A stretch of 27,602 nt of DNA from Pavlovales sp. CCMP2436 (taxonomy: Eukaryota > Haptophyta > Pavlovophyceae > Pavlovales): positions 129,731-157,332 of the forward strand of contig MU631576.1 in the NCBI GenBank assembly GCA_026770615.1. Direction: 5' to 3'. Positions 7,462 to 16,548 of this stretch are shown piece by piece. Position 1 is the stretch's first letter; each line of letters opens with the position of its first letter. A program made the position numbers and the translations under genes. The notes under the pieces were generated by a model. It did not search any database, was not told the DNA's origin, and was given only the letters and a program-made list of their open reading frames with translations.

Positions 7462-8073
7462 CACTAAGAATAAAAAATGAGCGGTCACGTAAATAAGTAA
7501 TTAAATACCTATAAGTATAGCGGGATGGCCCACGCCACTGGAGCCCAAAAAGAGGAGATCAGAGGAACGCCTCTTAATAAATATCTGGTCCGGGATACGG
7601 ATACTATAAATCCATTGAAAAATAGTTATGCTGAGAATTTATTGACGATAGTAATTAAATCGATAAATTAAATACTTACATCTTTTCAATGGCCACCAGT
7701 GGCGCGGGCCACCCTAATACCGACAAAAATGAAAACGTTTAATTCAACTTTTGAAAACCCGGCCGTCTACGCCGCGGGGACTCAGATCCCAGCCGCGCCG
7801 CGCCCGGAGGTAGGGCCGATGGGTTGTGAGCGGGCCTGGTGCTTGCTGGTGGTGCTCCCCGAGCGCGCCATGCCGCCTTTGAGGCGCGCAGGTGCGGCTG
7901 TCGCGCCCTCGTTCGCCTGAGGCGGGGGACGATGAGGCGCTTCTTCGGAGGAGAAGGGCACACGGCTCGCCTTTGGGGGGCGCGACGGCTCTTAGGGCCT
8001 TCTCCTGGTCCCCAGACCATTTTGTAGGTATTTCATTATTCATTTACGTGACCGCTAATTTTTTTTCTTAGTG
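7462..8073. mobile_element. TIR element (MITE-like, about 612 bp) with CACTA-like ends
   Basis: Roughly 50-bp terminal inverted repeats are visible: CACTAAGAATAAAAAATGAG at 7462 and, on the minus strand from 8073, CACTAAGAAAAAAAATTAGC. Both then continue CGGTCACGTAAAT and TAAT-AAATACCT with few mismatches and one indel. No transposase is encoded; the internal GC-rich part (7740-8010) has only short non-descript frames. The CACTA start is reminiscent of the CMC/EnSpm superfamily, but no target duplication is visible. The right end overlaps the TG of the adjacent LTR by two bases, so the true end may be CTAAG. The rest of the stretch between the ARM gene and this element (7307-7461) shows nothing recognisable. 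Confidence 0.75.
7516..7719. mobile_element. Nested 204-bp MITE
   Basis: Inside the larger TIR element, TATAGCGGGATGGCCCACGC (from 7516) is mirrored by TATTAGGGTGGCCCGCGCCA (minus strand from 7719); the shared core is TGGCCC(A/G)CGCCACTGG. A further inverted pair CCATTGAAAA / TTTTCAATGG lies inside. TA at both ends fits a Tc1/mariner-type target preference, which is inference. Confidence 0.65.
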
Positions 8074-8261
8074 TCAAGGTAATCTGACACTGGTCAGATT
8101 AACCTGACTCGATCCTCCCGGACTCTCAGTCCGGGACATTCGCAGTCCGGCTAAGATAGCAAGGAACATGTCTTCACCAGGAAAATAAGTTCCTATGATT
8201 AAACTTAGGTCGTTTCTGCTCTCACTTCTATCATAAGAAGTCACTCTAGCTCCCGTCAACA
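8072..8261 (+). repeat. 5' LTR of element A (3' border tentative)
   Basis: Begins TGTCAAGG, matching the TGTCAAGGATATCTGAC start of the LTR of element B on the opposite strand, then a hairpin (TAATCTGAC 8080-8088 / GTCAGATTA 8093-8101). I place the end at GTCAACA (8261), giving TGT...ACA and a length (190 bp) close to the B LTR. No standard tRNA-Met primer site is recognisable after it. 8262-8425 is the leader. Confidence 0.6.
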
Positions 8262-8425
8262 GCCCTCGTTAGCGCTTCACTTCGGACCCCTGCGCCACCG
8301 CAGGAGTACCTAAACACAAACGTTTGAGATCGTACGTATCTCCGGAATCTCGCGATCACCAACTCCCACGAGTTCGATCGCCGCGTCGCGCCACCGCCTC
8401 GCTAACAAGAGCACGCGTTCTCACC

Positions 8426-9545
8426 ATGTTCAACCTCAGCCAGCCCAAGGCTGACGCGCGCGCCAAGAGCGCGACGCTCTAGAACCCTACCGACATCATG
8501 AACAAGGAGACCCTGGTCAAGGTCCTTTACCCGGCGACGCAGGGCTACATCGCGCTCTCCCGCTCTATAAAGGGGCTCTCTTCAGACATCGTCGAGCTCC
8601 CAGCGGCTGGAGAATTCCTTTCCTTTCGGCTTCGGACGCCCGCCGAGTTCATCGACTACATACGGCTCCGCCCCGGCGCGCTCTCGGTCAACACGGCCGT
8701 CATCCCCGCGGCCGACTGCGCAGACGACGACATCGTCAACGCGCACTTGGAGACCGTCTACGCCAACTCCACCGAGATCTACGGGCAGGCGTTGAGCGAC
8801 AAGATCGACGACTCGATCCTGGACTTGATCAAGTGCCAGATCTTTGCCCACAACCCGGACGAGATCACCTCCGGCTACCTCTCTACCTCGCAGATCCTCA
8901 ACTCCATCGAGCTCGTCAACGCCAACAAGAGTGTCGAGGCCCACGTTGGCGACCTCTGCAAGTTTGCGACAGCATTAGTCAGCATGCATGACTCAGCGTC
9001 ATTGACCTCTGGTGCTCAGATCTTCTCCGCCGTCCATCACCTCAAGCAGCTCTACGAGCCGCTCCTCGGACGGACGTATTTCTAAATATTTACACACTTG
9101 GACGCAGCCGCGTTCGAGCAGATCATCCAGCTCAGCTCAATCACGTCGACGCCCTCGCTGCACTTCCTGCTCGCCCAGACCAATCAGCTCACCCTCGACG
9201 CGTTCTCGAGGCCTGATGCGCGCGCGCGCTTCATGGATGAGCTGAGCAAGTTCATCGCCCCGCAGCGCGCAGCCCACGCGCCGCCCACTCACCCGCCCAG
9301 CCGCAACGCGCTGGTCAAGATGCAGGCGCTGGCGGCCACGCCAGAGCTCGAAGGCGCAAAGAACTACAAGCAGATCCCCCGCAACAAGCTGTACAAGGGC
9401 GCCGCCCGTCCTCAGCTCTCATGCGGTCACTGCAAGAAGACCGGCCACACAGTCGCAGACTGCTGGCAACTGAACGGCTTCCCGCCCAAGAACGAGCAGC
9501 CGATCACGGTCAACTCTGGGCGGGCCGCCGCTAGCGCGCGGCCAA
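8426..9545 (+). pseudogene. Element A gag with CCHC zinc knuckle (broken)
   Basis: The frame opens at ATG 8426 (MFNLSQPKADARAKSATL) and hits TAG at 8480. It continues in the same frame through an alpha-helical capsid-like region with no named match (for example DDSILDLIKCQIFAHNPDEI) and hits TAA at 9083. It then resumes in frame to the zinc knuckle CGHCKKTGHTVADC (9422-9463, CX2CX4HX4C), the nucleic-acid-binding nucleocapsid motif. A frameshift near 9525-9545 ends the readable frame; the next part resumes in another frame with NYAIQTREPHEHSG. The knuckle context CWQLNGFPPKNEQPITV is shared with element B (CYKLIGYPPKDEQPITV), showing one family. Confidence 0.8.
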
Positions 9546-10730
9546 CTACGCGATCCAGACGCGCGAGCCGCACGAGCACTCCGGCATGGCCACGCTCACG
9601 GCTCAGTTCAACGAGGACCTACGCGCTCACGGCACGTCGCTCGAGAACAACTTGCTTCGCCGCCGCTCTCTCGAGACCGACGCGCACCTGCCGATCGAGA
9701 TCTACGAGCGCATGCCGCCCGAGATCAACGAGCACCTGACACTCGAGATCTACGACCGCATGCCGCCCGAGATCAACGAGCACCTGACTCTCGAGATCTA
9801 TGACCGCATGCCGCCCGATATCAACGAGCACCTGCCGCTCGAGATCTACGACTGCATGCCGCCCGAGATCAACGAGCATCTGCCGCTCGAGATGAACGAG
9901 CACTTGCCGCTCGAGGCCACCGCGCACATCTCGTCGCCCGATACCATCGCGCACATGCCGCTTGACACCACCGCGCACATGCCGCTCGAGGCCAACGCGC
10001 ACCTGTCGCCGCCCGAGGCCATTGCGCACACGCCGCTCCTGGCCAACATGCTCACGCACTCGATGCCGCTCTCGCCCAACACGCTCACACAGTGCCTCGC
10101 CGAGGACTGCAGCAAGCAGGCGACGCTGTGCATCCTCGGGCAAGGAGACGGGCCATACTGCGAGGACAACAACTGCCACTTCAAGCAGTACCTCGTCACC
10201 CAGAAGAATCTCTACTCGGGCAGTGCGTCGATGACCAACCCGACCGCTAAGCTCGACTCCGAGACGTACGCCGTCACACAGCGCGACGCCAATGGCGAGC
10301 CGACTCCGTACAACTTCAATAACGACCCGCTTGACGATGACATCACCAATCGCCTGCGCGTTTCCGGCATCCTGTCTGGACAGATCATGGACGACTCCGA
10401 TATCTACCCGACCAAGAGTGCTGCGCGCCGAGCTGCATCGCTCGCGCATCTATCGGCGTCTACCAGCGCTCGACCGGCCTGTACAAGTACACATGCACCT
10501 TCGAGGACTGCCGTGACCAGGCCAAGGACATGTCCAATTGCAAGCGCACGGCGCGCTTCGCCACCGCCAAGCTCATCTCCATCCAAGACGGAGAGCCGCC
10601 CGAGCTTTGGCACGGTGACAAGGACAACTTCGTCTGCAAGGACTGCAGCACAGTAGCTTACGAGTGCTGGGAGTGTGTGCTGGTCGGCAACGACCGCCTG
10701 CGCTGCCGCAACTGCACCATCGGCTACTGT
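9546..10730 (+). pseudogene. Element A spacer and cysteine-rich region (broken)
   Basis: Between the zinc knuckle and the protease lies a long region not usual in copia elements. It starts with a repetitive MPPEINEHLPLE segment and then has a Cys-rich part (10093-10730). Its Cys pattern begins CLAEDC, GPYCEDNNCH. After a frameshift near 10413 it continues CCAPSC, CTFEDC, CKRTARF, LWHGDKDNFVCKDC, YECWECVLVGNDRLRCRNC. Element B has the same order (CRSINC, GLYCSNDECH, ECCTLGC, CSDKRC, CKRVRRF, LWHGDSDSFDCLAC, YECWECLLIGNDRRRCKNC), so it was a conserved coding region of the family. The paired cysteines suggest several zinc sites. I do not recognise the fold; function unknown. Confidence 0.72.
9697..9888 (+). 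repeat. Four 48-bp in-frame tandem repeats
   Basis: Units at 9697, 9745, 9793 and 9841 each encode 16 residues of the form EIYDRMPPEINEHLPL with few substitutions, followed by degenerate half-units up to about 10050. Element B has an equivalent short repeat (PEINSLPEINSPFDYS). Confidence 0.92.
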
Positions 10731-10751
10731 TCACTTCCCTATCCCAAGAGT

Positions 10752-10871
10752 CCACGTCGGCGCCTCCTCCGCCAAAATGATCAGCCTAGACGCCGCCTCT
10801 TCAGCCGATCTCCACGTCGGTGCCTCCTCCGCCAAAAGAATCTTCCCTGGCGCCGCCTCTTCAGCCGATTC
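10752..10871 (+). repeat. 60-bp tandem duplication
   Basis: 10752-10811 and 10812-10871 are two copies beginning TCCACGTCGGYGCCTCCTCC and ending TCAGCCGATY, with about ten differences. They lie in the Ser/Pro linker before the protease, close to a frame change. Confidence 0.9.
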
Positions 10872-12747
10872 CCATGATGACACTGCCTCCGCCGCAGCAA
10901 CCCAAGGGCAACCTGCCCACTGTGTCGCTCAGACCTTCATGGCTGACCGGCCAAGCGCGGTTGCCGATCTTCACCTGCAAGCCTGCTCAGCACCTCCACA
11001 CGGCCTACAGCGTGACCGAGGACAAGGAGGACAAGCACTCCTCGGCGCCCATCAAGACGCACGACAATTTTGTCTTCGACGCCACACTCGACTCGGGCTG
11101 CTCCGTCAGCATGCTTGTCGACGAGAGCTGGGGACTCATTACAGACCCTCAACCGACCAAGGCCAGCATCTCAGTGGCCAACCGCGCAGCTTTGCAAGCT
11201 GTGCACAGCGGCCTCATCTCCGCCACGTTCACAGACGACGTCGGCGGATACCTACGAGTTGACTTCATCGACGCGCTCTCCGTGCACGGCCTGGAGACAC
11301 CGCTCATCTCAGTCCGCTCGCTGGCAGCTCAAGGCTGCTCCATTATCTTCGACGTCAACGGTGGCTCCCTGAAGTCCATCACGTCGACTCGGCGCACACA
11401 GATCAAGTTCGGCATCGATCACCTCATCAAGTGCTCGGTCAACGTGCCGCTCGACTACACGCTGACCATCCACAAGGCGCTCTCTGCAAACCTCTCGAAG
11501 GACACGTCCGACCTCTGGCGGGCCCGCTTTAACCACGCAGGCCGCCACGCCGTCCGCCGCACGATCGCTCAGCACCCTGACATCGCCAGCGCCGAGGCCA
11601 AGCCCGAGATCTTCACTGAGTCCGACGTCGCGCGGATGAAAGCCCTGCCCTTCAACGGCACGCGCACTCCTTCGACTCGACCGTTCGAGATCATCCACAG
11701 CAATGTGCTCGGGCCGACAACGGCCTCCCTCCTCACGTCGCGCGTTTTGCCATCGTCTGCAAGGACGACTTCACGGCATACACCAGCATCTACATGATGC
11801 ACGTCAAGTCCGAGGCGCCTGCAAAGCTGCAGCTCTACCTCGACGAGATTGGAGCCAACTCCCTCCAGCACCGACTCGCAGGCGCAAGGCTGCACCTCGA
11901 CGGCGCGTCGGAGCTCACTTCCTCGGCCTGGACGGCCGTCTTGCGCAAGTACGACATGCTCATCAACGAGATGTCGGTCCCGTACAACCCCCAGACCAAC
12001 GGCGTCGCAGAGCGCACCTTTGGCACCCTCATCCCCGGCGTGCGCGCAATGCTCAACGCGTCCGGCATATCGCCTTGCTGGTGGAGGTGGGCTATCAAGT
12101 CCGCTGCGTGGACGCGCAACCAGCTCACCTCTCCGGGTGACAAGCTCTCGCCATACGAAAAGCTCTTTGGCAAGGCGACCGACCTGTCCAAGCTCCGCAT
12201 ATGGGGGTGCCCAGTGGCATATCTACGGCAAGCCCCGCGCGACGCTACCGGCAAGTTCGGACCGCGCGCGCTGCATGGCAACTTCGTCAGGTATGGCTCC
12301 TCGGGCATCTTTGACAACCGCCAGCTGCGCCACGCCCTCGGATACGTTCTAGTCACAGCCGACAACGTCATCACGGTCTCTCGTCATGTGCTCCTCAACA
12401 AGTTCACCATCGCCAACAACACTTTAAGGAGCATGCACTTCAGCGGCTCCAACCCGATCGCCAACACCTCCGGCTTCCCCGACGACGACCAGACCGCCGC
12501 CGACAGAGCAGCCTATGGGGGCGAAGGCGAGGATGTCAACGACGACCTGCCGCCGCTCAACAAAGACTCGGACTCAGACGACGATGACGCGCCGCCGCCG
12601 CCGCGCACCGCCACGTCGAGTTCATCCTCCGAGCCATCCTCAGAGCCTTCCTCTAAGCCATCTGTTAGTGCAGGTCCCGGCGGTGACGCGAGGGAGCCGT
12701 GCGCGAGTCTAGGGATGCGCGCGAGCGGGCCTAGAGCTAGATATTGA
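10820..12747 (+). pseudogene. Element A protease and integrase (broken)
   Basis: A frame from about 10820 covers the retropepsin-like protease: FDATLDSGCSVSMLVDE contains the catalytic DSG triplet (11090-11098), followed by HGLETPLISVRSLAAQGCS. It runs on into the integrase N-terminal region (LWRARFNHAG). A one-base loss near 11715 (GPxxNG) moves the integrase core to the 11794-12747 frame: LHLDGASEL (second Asp) and NPQTNGVAERTFG (Glu). The first catalytic Asp is replaced: HSNVLGP here versus HSDVLGP in element B. The HHCC zinc finger cannot be recognised. After RIWGCPVAYLRQAPRDATGKFG and the C-terminal Gly-rich module the frame ends in an acidic DSDSDDDDAPPPP linker. No reverse transcriptase follows. 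Confidence 0.85.
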
Positions 12748-12926
12748 TGGTGATGACTTAAGACAATGAAACTGACAATGGTATCGTTTTAATAACGATA
12801 ACCATAAAGTCGGTTCCGCACCGGCAAATAGAACCGACAGGGAACCGACTTAGAGAGGTCCGGTGGAAGTCCGGTGACTAGCGATAGTCGAGTCCTGGAT
12901 ATCTGATGAGTCAGATATCCTTGACA
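12745..12926 (-). repeat. 3' LTR of element B
   Basis: Starts TGTCAAGG (12926 downward; TGTG at 12928 is an alternative) right after a purine tract, and ends tentatively at ACCATCA (12745). It contains two inverted repeats: GGATATCTGA / TCAGATATCC (12897-12920, 4-nt loop) and AAGTCGGTTCC / GGAACCGACTT (12807-12851). Only the first about 60 bp are clearly similar to the LTR of element A. Confidence 0.65.
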
Positions 12927-12928
12927 CA

Positions 12929-12940
12929 CCCCCTCGATTG
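12929..12940 (-). other. Polypurine tract of element B
   Basis: AATCGAGGGGG on the minus strand directly precedes the LTR start; this is where plus-strand synthesis would be primed. Confidence 0.6.
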
Positions 12941-13033
12941 AGCAGTAAATGCGATGCTGTTGATAACAAGAGCATTTTGTTGAGCGTCAGGTAATAACGT
13001 AGACTTTGAACAGGTCTAGAACGGCCTGGCAAT

Positions 13034-14771
13034 CTAATCGGTGACAAGCGACGCGAAGTCCGAGAATTGGGTGCCGCCGAGCGGATTGGTGAAGCCATCG
13101 GCCACGTTGGGTTTGGTGTCCACCTTCAGAATGTTGACAACTTTGTGCTCAACGCAGTCACGGATGAAGTGGTGCCGAATGTCGATGTGCTTGGTCCGCG
13201 AGTGAAACTTGGGGTTGTGCGCCAAGTCGATGGCGCCCTTGTTATCCTCGAAGAGCGGAAGCGGGCCCTCGATGTTGATGATGCCCAGATCTGTGACTAT
13301 GTCCTTGGAGTAGATGGACTCCTTGCCGGCGGCTGCGAGGGTGAGATACTCTGCCTCCGTCGACGAGAGCGTGGTGATTGCCTGCTTGCTTGAGCGCCAG
13401 CTGACAGGCGCGCCTGCGAAGTAGAAGACATACCCAGTTGTCGAGCGGCGGCGCTCGAGGTCTGCAGCCCAGTCCGAATCGACGTAGGCGGTCGCATGCG
13501 ACAGAGACTCCTCCTCGCACGTCTTGCGGCAGCGGTAGAGGAGGCCGCGGTCCTTTGAGCCAGCGAGGTAGCGCCAGACGCGCTTGACCGCGCCGAAGGA
13601 GGAGACGGTAGGATTGGCCATTAACCGCGAGAGAAAGTTGGAGGCGAACGCGACGTCAGGCCGGCAGGTGTTAGCGATGAATAGCAGAGCGCCTACCATT
13701 GAGCGGTTAGTGGTGCTGTCGTTGGCCTTAAGCGAGTCTTGCTCCTCGCCGTACCGGTCCAGGTCGGTCTGCATCGGGAAGCTCTTCTTGCCCAGGTTGA
13801 TGAGGTCGAAGCGGTCGAGGCAGGTCGCGATGTACAGTGGCATTGACAGGCCGATGCTGAAGTCGTCCTGCTTGATGTTGATGCCGAGGAAGGTCTGGAT
13901 GGAGCCGAGGAAGCGGATCTCGTAGAAGCGCTTGAGCTCATCGACGATGTCGGCACAGGCCGTATAGGAGATCGCGGGCAATAAGAAACCGTCGTATTAA
14001 GAAACTGAGCCTCGTTTTTTAGCCCTTCAATCGTAATTTTAACCAAAATTTAACCATTGTTTGTATGTAATTTGCTAAGAAACTCAGCCTCAACCTCAAA
14101 ACCCGCCGTTCTTATTGCCCGAGATCCCCTGTAGGGCTTGTTGAGCTCGAGATGAGCAGGAAGTCGTCCACGAAGAGGCCCGCGAGGTCGATTGAGCCAT
14201 CCTTGCGCTCGCGGCGATAGACGGACCACGAGGCGTCGATGCGCTTGAAGTTGACGCGCTCTATCACCTCCACGTTGGTCTGCCACCAGAGGCGACCTGC
14301 TTGCTTGAGGCCGTTGATAGCGCGACGGCAGCGGAGCGCGACTTTGAAGCCAGCCGGCGCGGTGAGTGTAGACTGGAAGAGCGGCGGGAGACCGAGGTGG
14401 AGTTGTTCAGAGTCGGGGGGCTTGCGCATGTAGGCCGCGTGAGCGATTAGGAACCGGAGCGAGTCGTATCGAAGCGTGGGCGAGTACATCTCGTCGAAGT
14501 GCATACCTGGGATTTGCTGGAAGCCTTAAGCCACGAGTCGCGCCTTGTAGCGGTCGATCGTCCCATCGAGCTGTGGCTTGACTTTGAACACGTACTTGAT
14601 CGAGATGATCGGCGTCTTGAGGGGAATGATAACCTCGTCCCATGTGTGCAGAGTGCAGTGCGACTCGAGCTCGTTGACAATGGCAACGGTCCACTCGAAG
14701 TCACCTACAATGGCGGACTTGAAGTTGACGGGCGTCGGGACGTCGGCAGCGAGCAGAGCCACGTTGGCGGC
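13034..14771 (-). pseudogene. Element B reverse transcriptase-RNase H (broken)
   Basis: The RT starts in frame after the stop at 14772: FEWTVAIVNELESHCTLHTWD and YVFKVKPQLDGTIDRYKARLVA. It crosses a TAA at 14526 and continues GFQQIPGMHFDEMYSPTLRYDS. The first catalytic motif (LDxxxAFL) is not readable, apparently through local frame loss. GLKQAGRLWW and FVDDFLLIS follow. A small TIR element (13975-14121) then interrupts the gene. The second half (13981-13034) gives LGSIQTFLGINI, MVGALLFIANTCRPDVAFA and an RNase H with all four acidic positions: YVDSDWA, SSTEAEY, FEDNKGAI, NVADGFTNPL. Stop at 13034-13036. Confidence 0.88.
13975..14121. mobile_element. About 147-bp MITE inserted in element B RT
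   Basis: CGGGCAATAAGAA at 13975-13987 and its perfect reverse complement at 14109-14121 are 13-bp terminal inverted repeats. The same AGATC flanks both sides (13969-13973 and 14122-14126), a 5-bp target duplication. The insert is AT-rich compared with the surrounding coding DNA and contains an imperfect direct repeat AAGAAACTSAGCCTC. It splits the RT between FVDDFLLIS and the RFYEIRFLGSIQTFLG region. Confidence 0.82.
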
Positions 14772-16307
14772 CTAGCGCTCGAATCGTGGCTGCTGGCGCA
14801 GACCGACGCGGAGATTGCCGCTCGACCGAATGGGTGGCGGAGAAGGAGATGAGGGGTCCGGATCGTCGTGCTCCGAGGGAGTCGGCGAGGCGGGCGTCGA
14901 GGTAGGCGGCGAAGTCGGCGGGGAGCGCGGCGCATCGTCGTCATCAGACTCGTCCCCCGGGGATAGGAATGAGAGGTCATCGCTGGCATCATCACCCCCA
15001 TAGTCGGCGCAGTTGCTGGCGATCTGTTCATCAGTCGGGAAGTCAGCCGAGTTGGTGTTGATGGAGCGCATGCTCCTCGGAACGGAGTCGGCTATCGAGG
15101 TCTCGTCGAAGAGGACGTGCCGCGATACCGTGATGGTGGAGTCAGCGGCAGCGATTACATACCCGAAAGCTCGGTGAAGCTGGTCGTTCTCGAAGATGCC
15201 GGGTGGGCCGTAGCCCACGAGATTCCCACGCAGTGCGCGCGGACCGAACTTGCCGGTGGCATCGCGCGGAGCTTGTCGCAGATAAGCGACGGGACATCCC
15301 CAAATGCGGAGCTTGGTCAAGTCAGGTGCCGTGCCAAAGAGCATCTCTAATGGAGACTTGGTCTGGCCTGGCGAAACGAGCTGGTTGCGCGTCCACGCGG
15401 CGGACTTAAGCGCCCACCCCCACCAGCGAGAGGACATGCGGGAGGTGTTGAGCATAGCCCGCACGTCGGGGATGAGGATACCGAATGAGCGTTCTGCGAG
15501 CCCGTTGGTCTGCGGATTGTACGGGACGGAGACTTCGTTGATGAGCATATCGTACTTGCGGAGCACGGTCGTCCATGCCGAGGAAGTCAGCTCGGAAGCT
15601 TCGTCGAGGTGGAGCCGAGCACCTGCGAGTCGGTGCTGGAGAGAGTTGGCGCCCATCTCGTCGAGGTAGAGCTGCAGCTTGCTCGGCGCTTCCGACTGAA
15701 TGTTCATCAAATAGATGCTGGTGAAGCCGGTGAAGTCGTCCTTGAACACGATGGCGAAGCGCGCGACGCACGCCGGCTGGCCGTTGATCGGGCCGAGTAC
15801 ATCTGAGTGTATCAGCTCGAAAGGTCGGGTCGTAGGGGCGCGCGTGCCGCTGAACGGGAGCGCCTTCATCCTCGCGATGTCGTTTTCGGTGAAGGCCTCG
15901 GGTTTTGAACGGTAGCTGCCGGTGTCAGCGCGCTGGTCGATCGTGCGCGCGACTAGCCGAAGACCTGCGTGGTTGAATCGAGCGCGCCAAAGAGCCGCCG
16001 ACTCGTCAGAGATGTAAGCAGCGAGCGTCCTGTGGATCGATGGACTGGGCCGCGAGGTCACGGAGCATTGTACCATGTGGTCAGGGCCGAACGTGATCGA
16101 TGCGCGGGACGATGAAGCAGATGATTTGATAGTCCCGCCGTTGATGTCAAAGTTTAAGATGCAACCTTGCGCGGTGAGCGAACGGACAGAGATGAGTGGG
16201 GTCTCGAGGCCGTGGACGGAGAGGGCGTCGGCGAAGTCGAAGCGGATTTTCCCTCCGTTCTTGTCAGTGATTGCCATCGAAATCAGGCCACAGTGAACGG
16301 CTAGCAT
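14772..16307 (-). pseudogene. Element B integrase
   Basis: A 511-codon open frame covers the protease C-terminal part (HGLETPLISVRSLTAQGC) and integrase. The catalytic triad is intact: LIHSDVLGP, LHLDEASEL, NPQTNGLAERSFG. As in element A the N-terminal HHCC finger is not recognisable: LWRARFNHAG has one His, and DIARMKALPFSG stands where CxxC normally sits. The C-terminal module (KLRIWGCPVAYLRQAPRDAT) and an acidic/Ser-Pro linker (DDDDAPRSPPTSPPTS) follow. A TAG at 14772 separates it from RT. Confidence 0.87.
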
Positions 16308-16548
16308 CTCGATTGGCTACCGAGATGCGAGCGTCTGCCGGCTCGGGGTTCTCGATGAGTCCCCAGATCTCGTCTACGAGAAAGCACACTGTGCATCCTG
16401 AGTCGATCGTGGAGTCGAAGGCGAACACACCGGGCGTTGCCTGTTCGATTGACTTTGCCCAATTGACGGTGTAGGCTGTGTGGAGCTGCGGCGTGGATGC
16501 ACTCGCGATGGCTGGCGGGCGGCGCAGCCATGACGGGCGCAGCGACAC
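16264..16548 (-). pseudogene. Element B protease N-terminal part
   Basis: FAFDSTIDSGCTVCFLVDEI carries the aspartic protease DSG triplet. The frame leaves homology after ISVANRD near 16310, and the rest of the protease (LAVHCGLISMAI) continues in the next frame at 16307, so one frameshift splits the enzyme. Confidence 0.82.

Larger units (their letters stand above)
8072..12744 (+). mobile_element. Copia-type retroelement A, 3' truncated and decayed
   Basis: Order read on the plus strand: 5' LTR, gag with zinc knuckle, cysteine-rich region, aspartic protease, integrase. Integrase directly after protease is the Pseudoviridae/Ty1-copia order. The element ends in the acidic/Ser-Pro linker that normally precedes reverse transcriptase; no RT, RNase H or 3' LTR follows. 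Beyond about 12744 the sequence belongs to the LTR of element B in opposite orientation. Two in-frame stops (8480, 9083) and frameshifts near 9535, 10413, 10740-10830 and 11715 mean it cannot encode a working polyprotein. Confidence 0.85.

Noticed and set aside
7699..8043. Short overlapping frames on both strands inside the TIR element
   Set aside because: They are under 100 codons, without transposase or any other motif, and lie in a locally GC-rich patch.
8262..8425. Primer-binding site complementary to initiator tRNA-Met after the A LTR
   Set aside because: No TGGTATCAGAGC-like sequence follows the LTR border on inspection; another tRNA or an internal tRNA segment may be used, which I cannot identify.
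9619..10449. 276-codon minus-strand frame within element A
   Set aside because: It is the antisense shadow of the 48-bp repeats and the Cys-rich region; its product is a repetitive VDLGRHA-type sequence.
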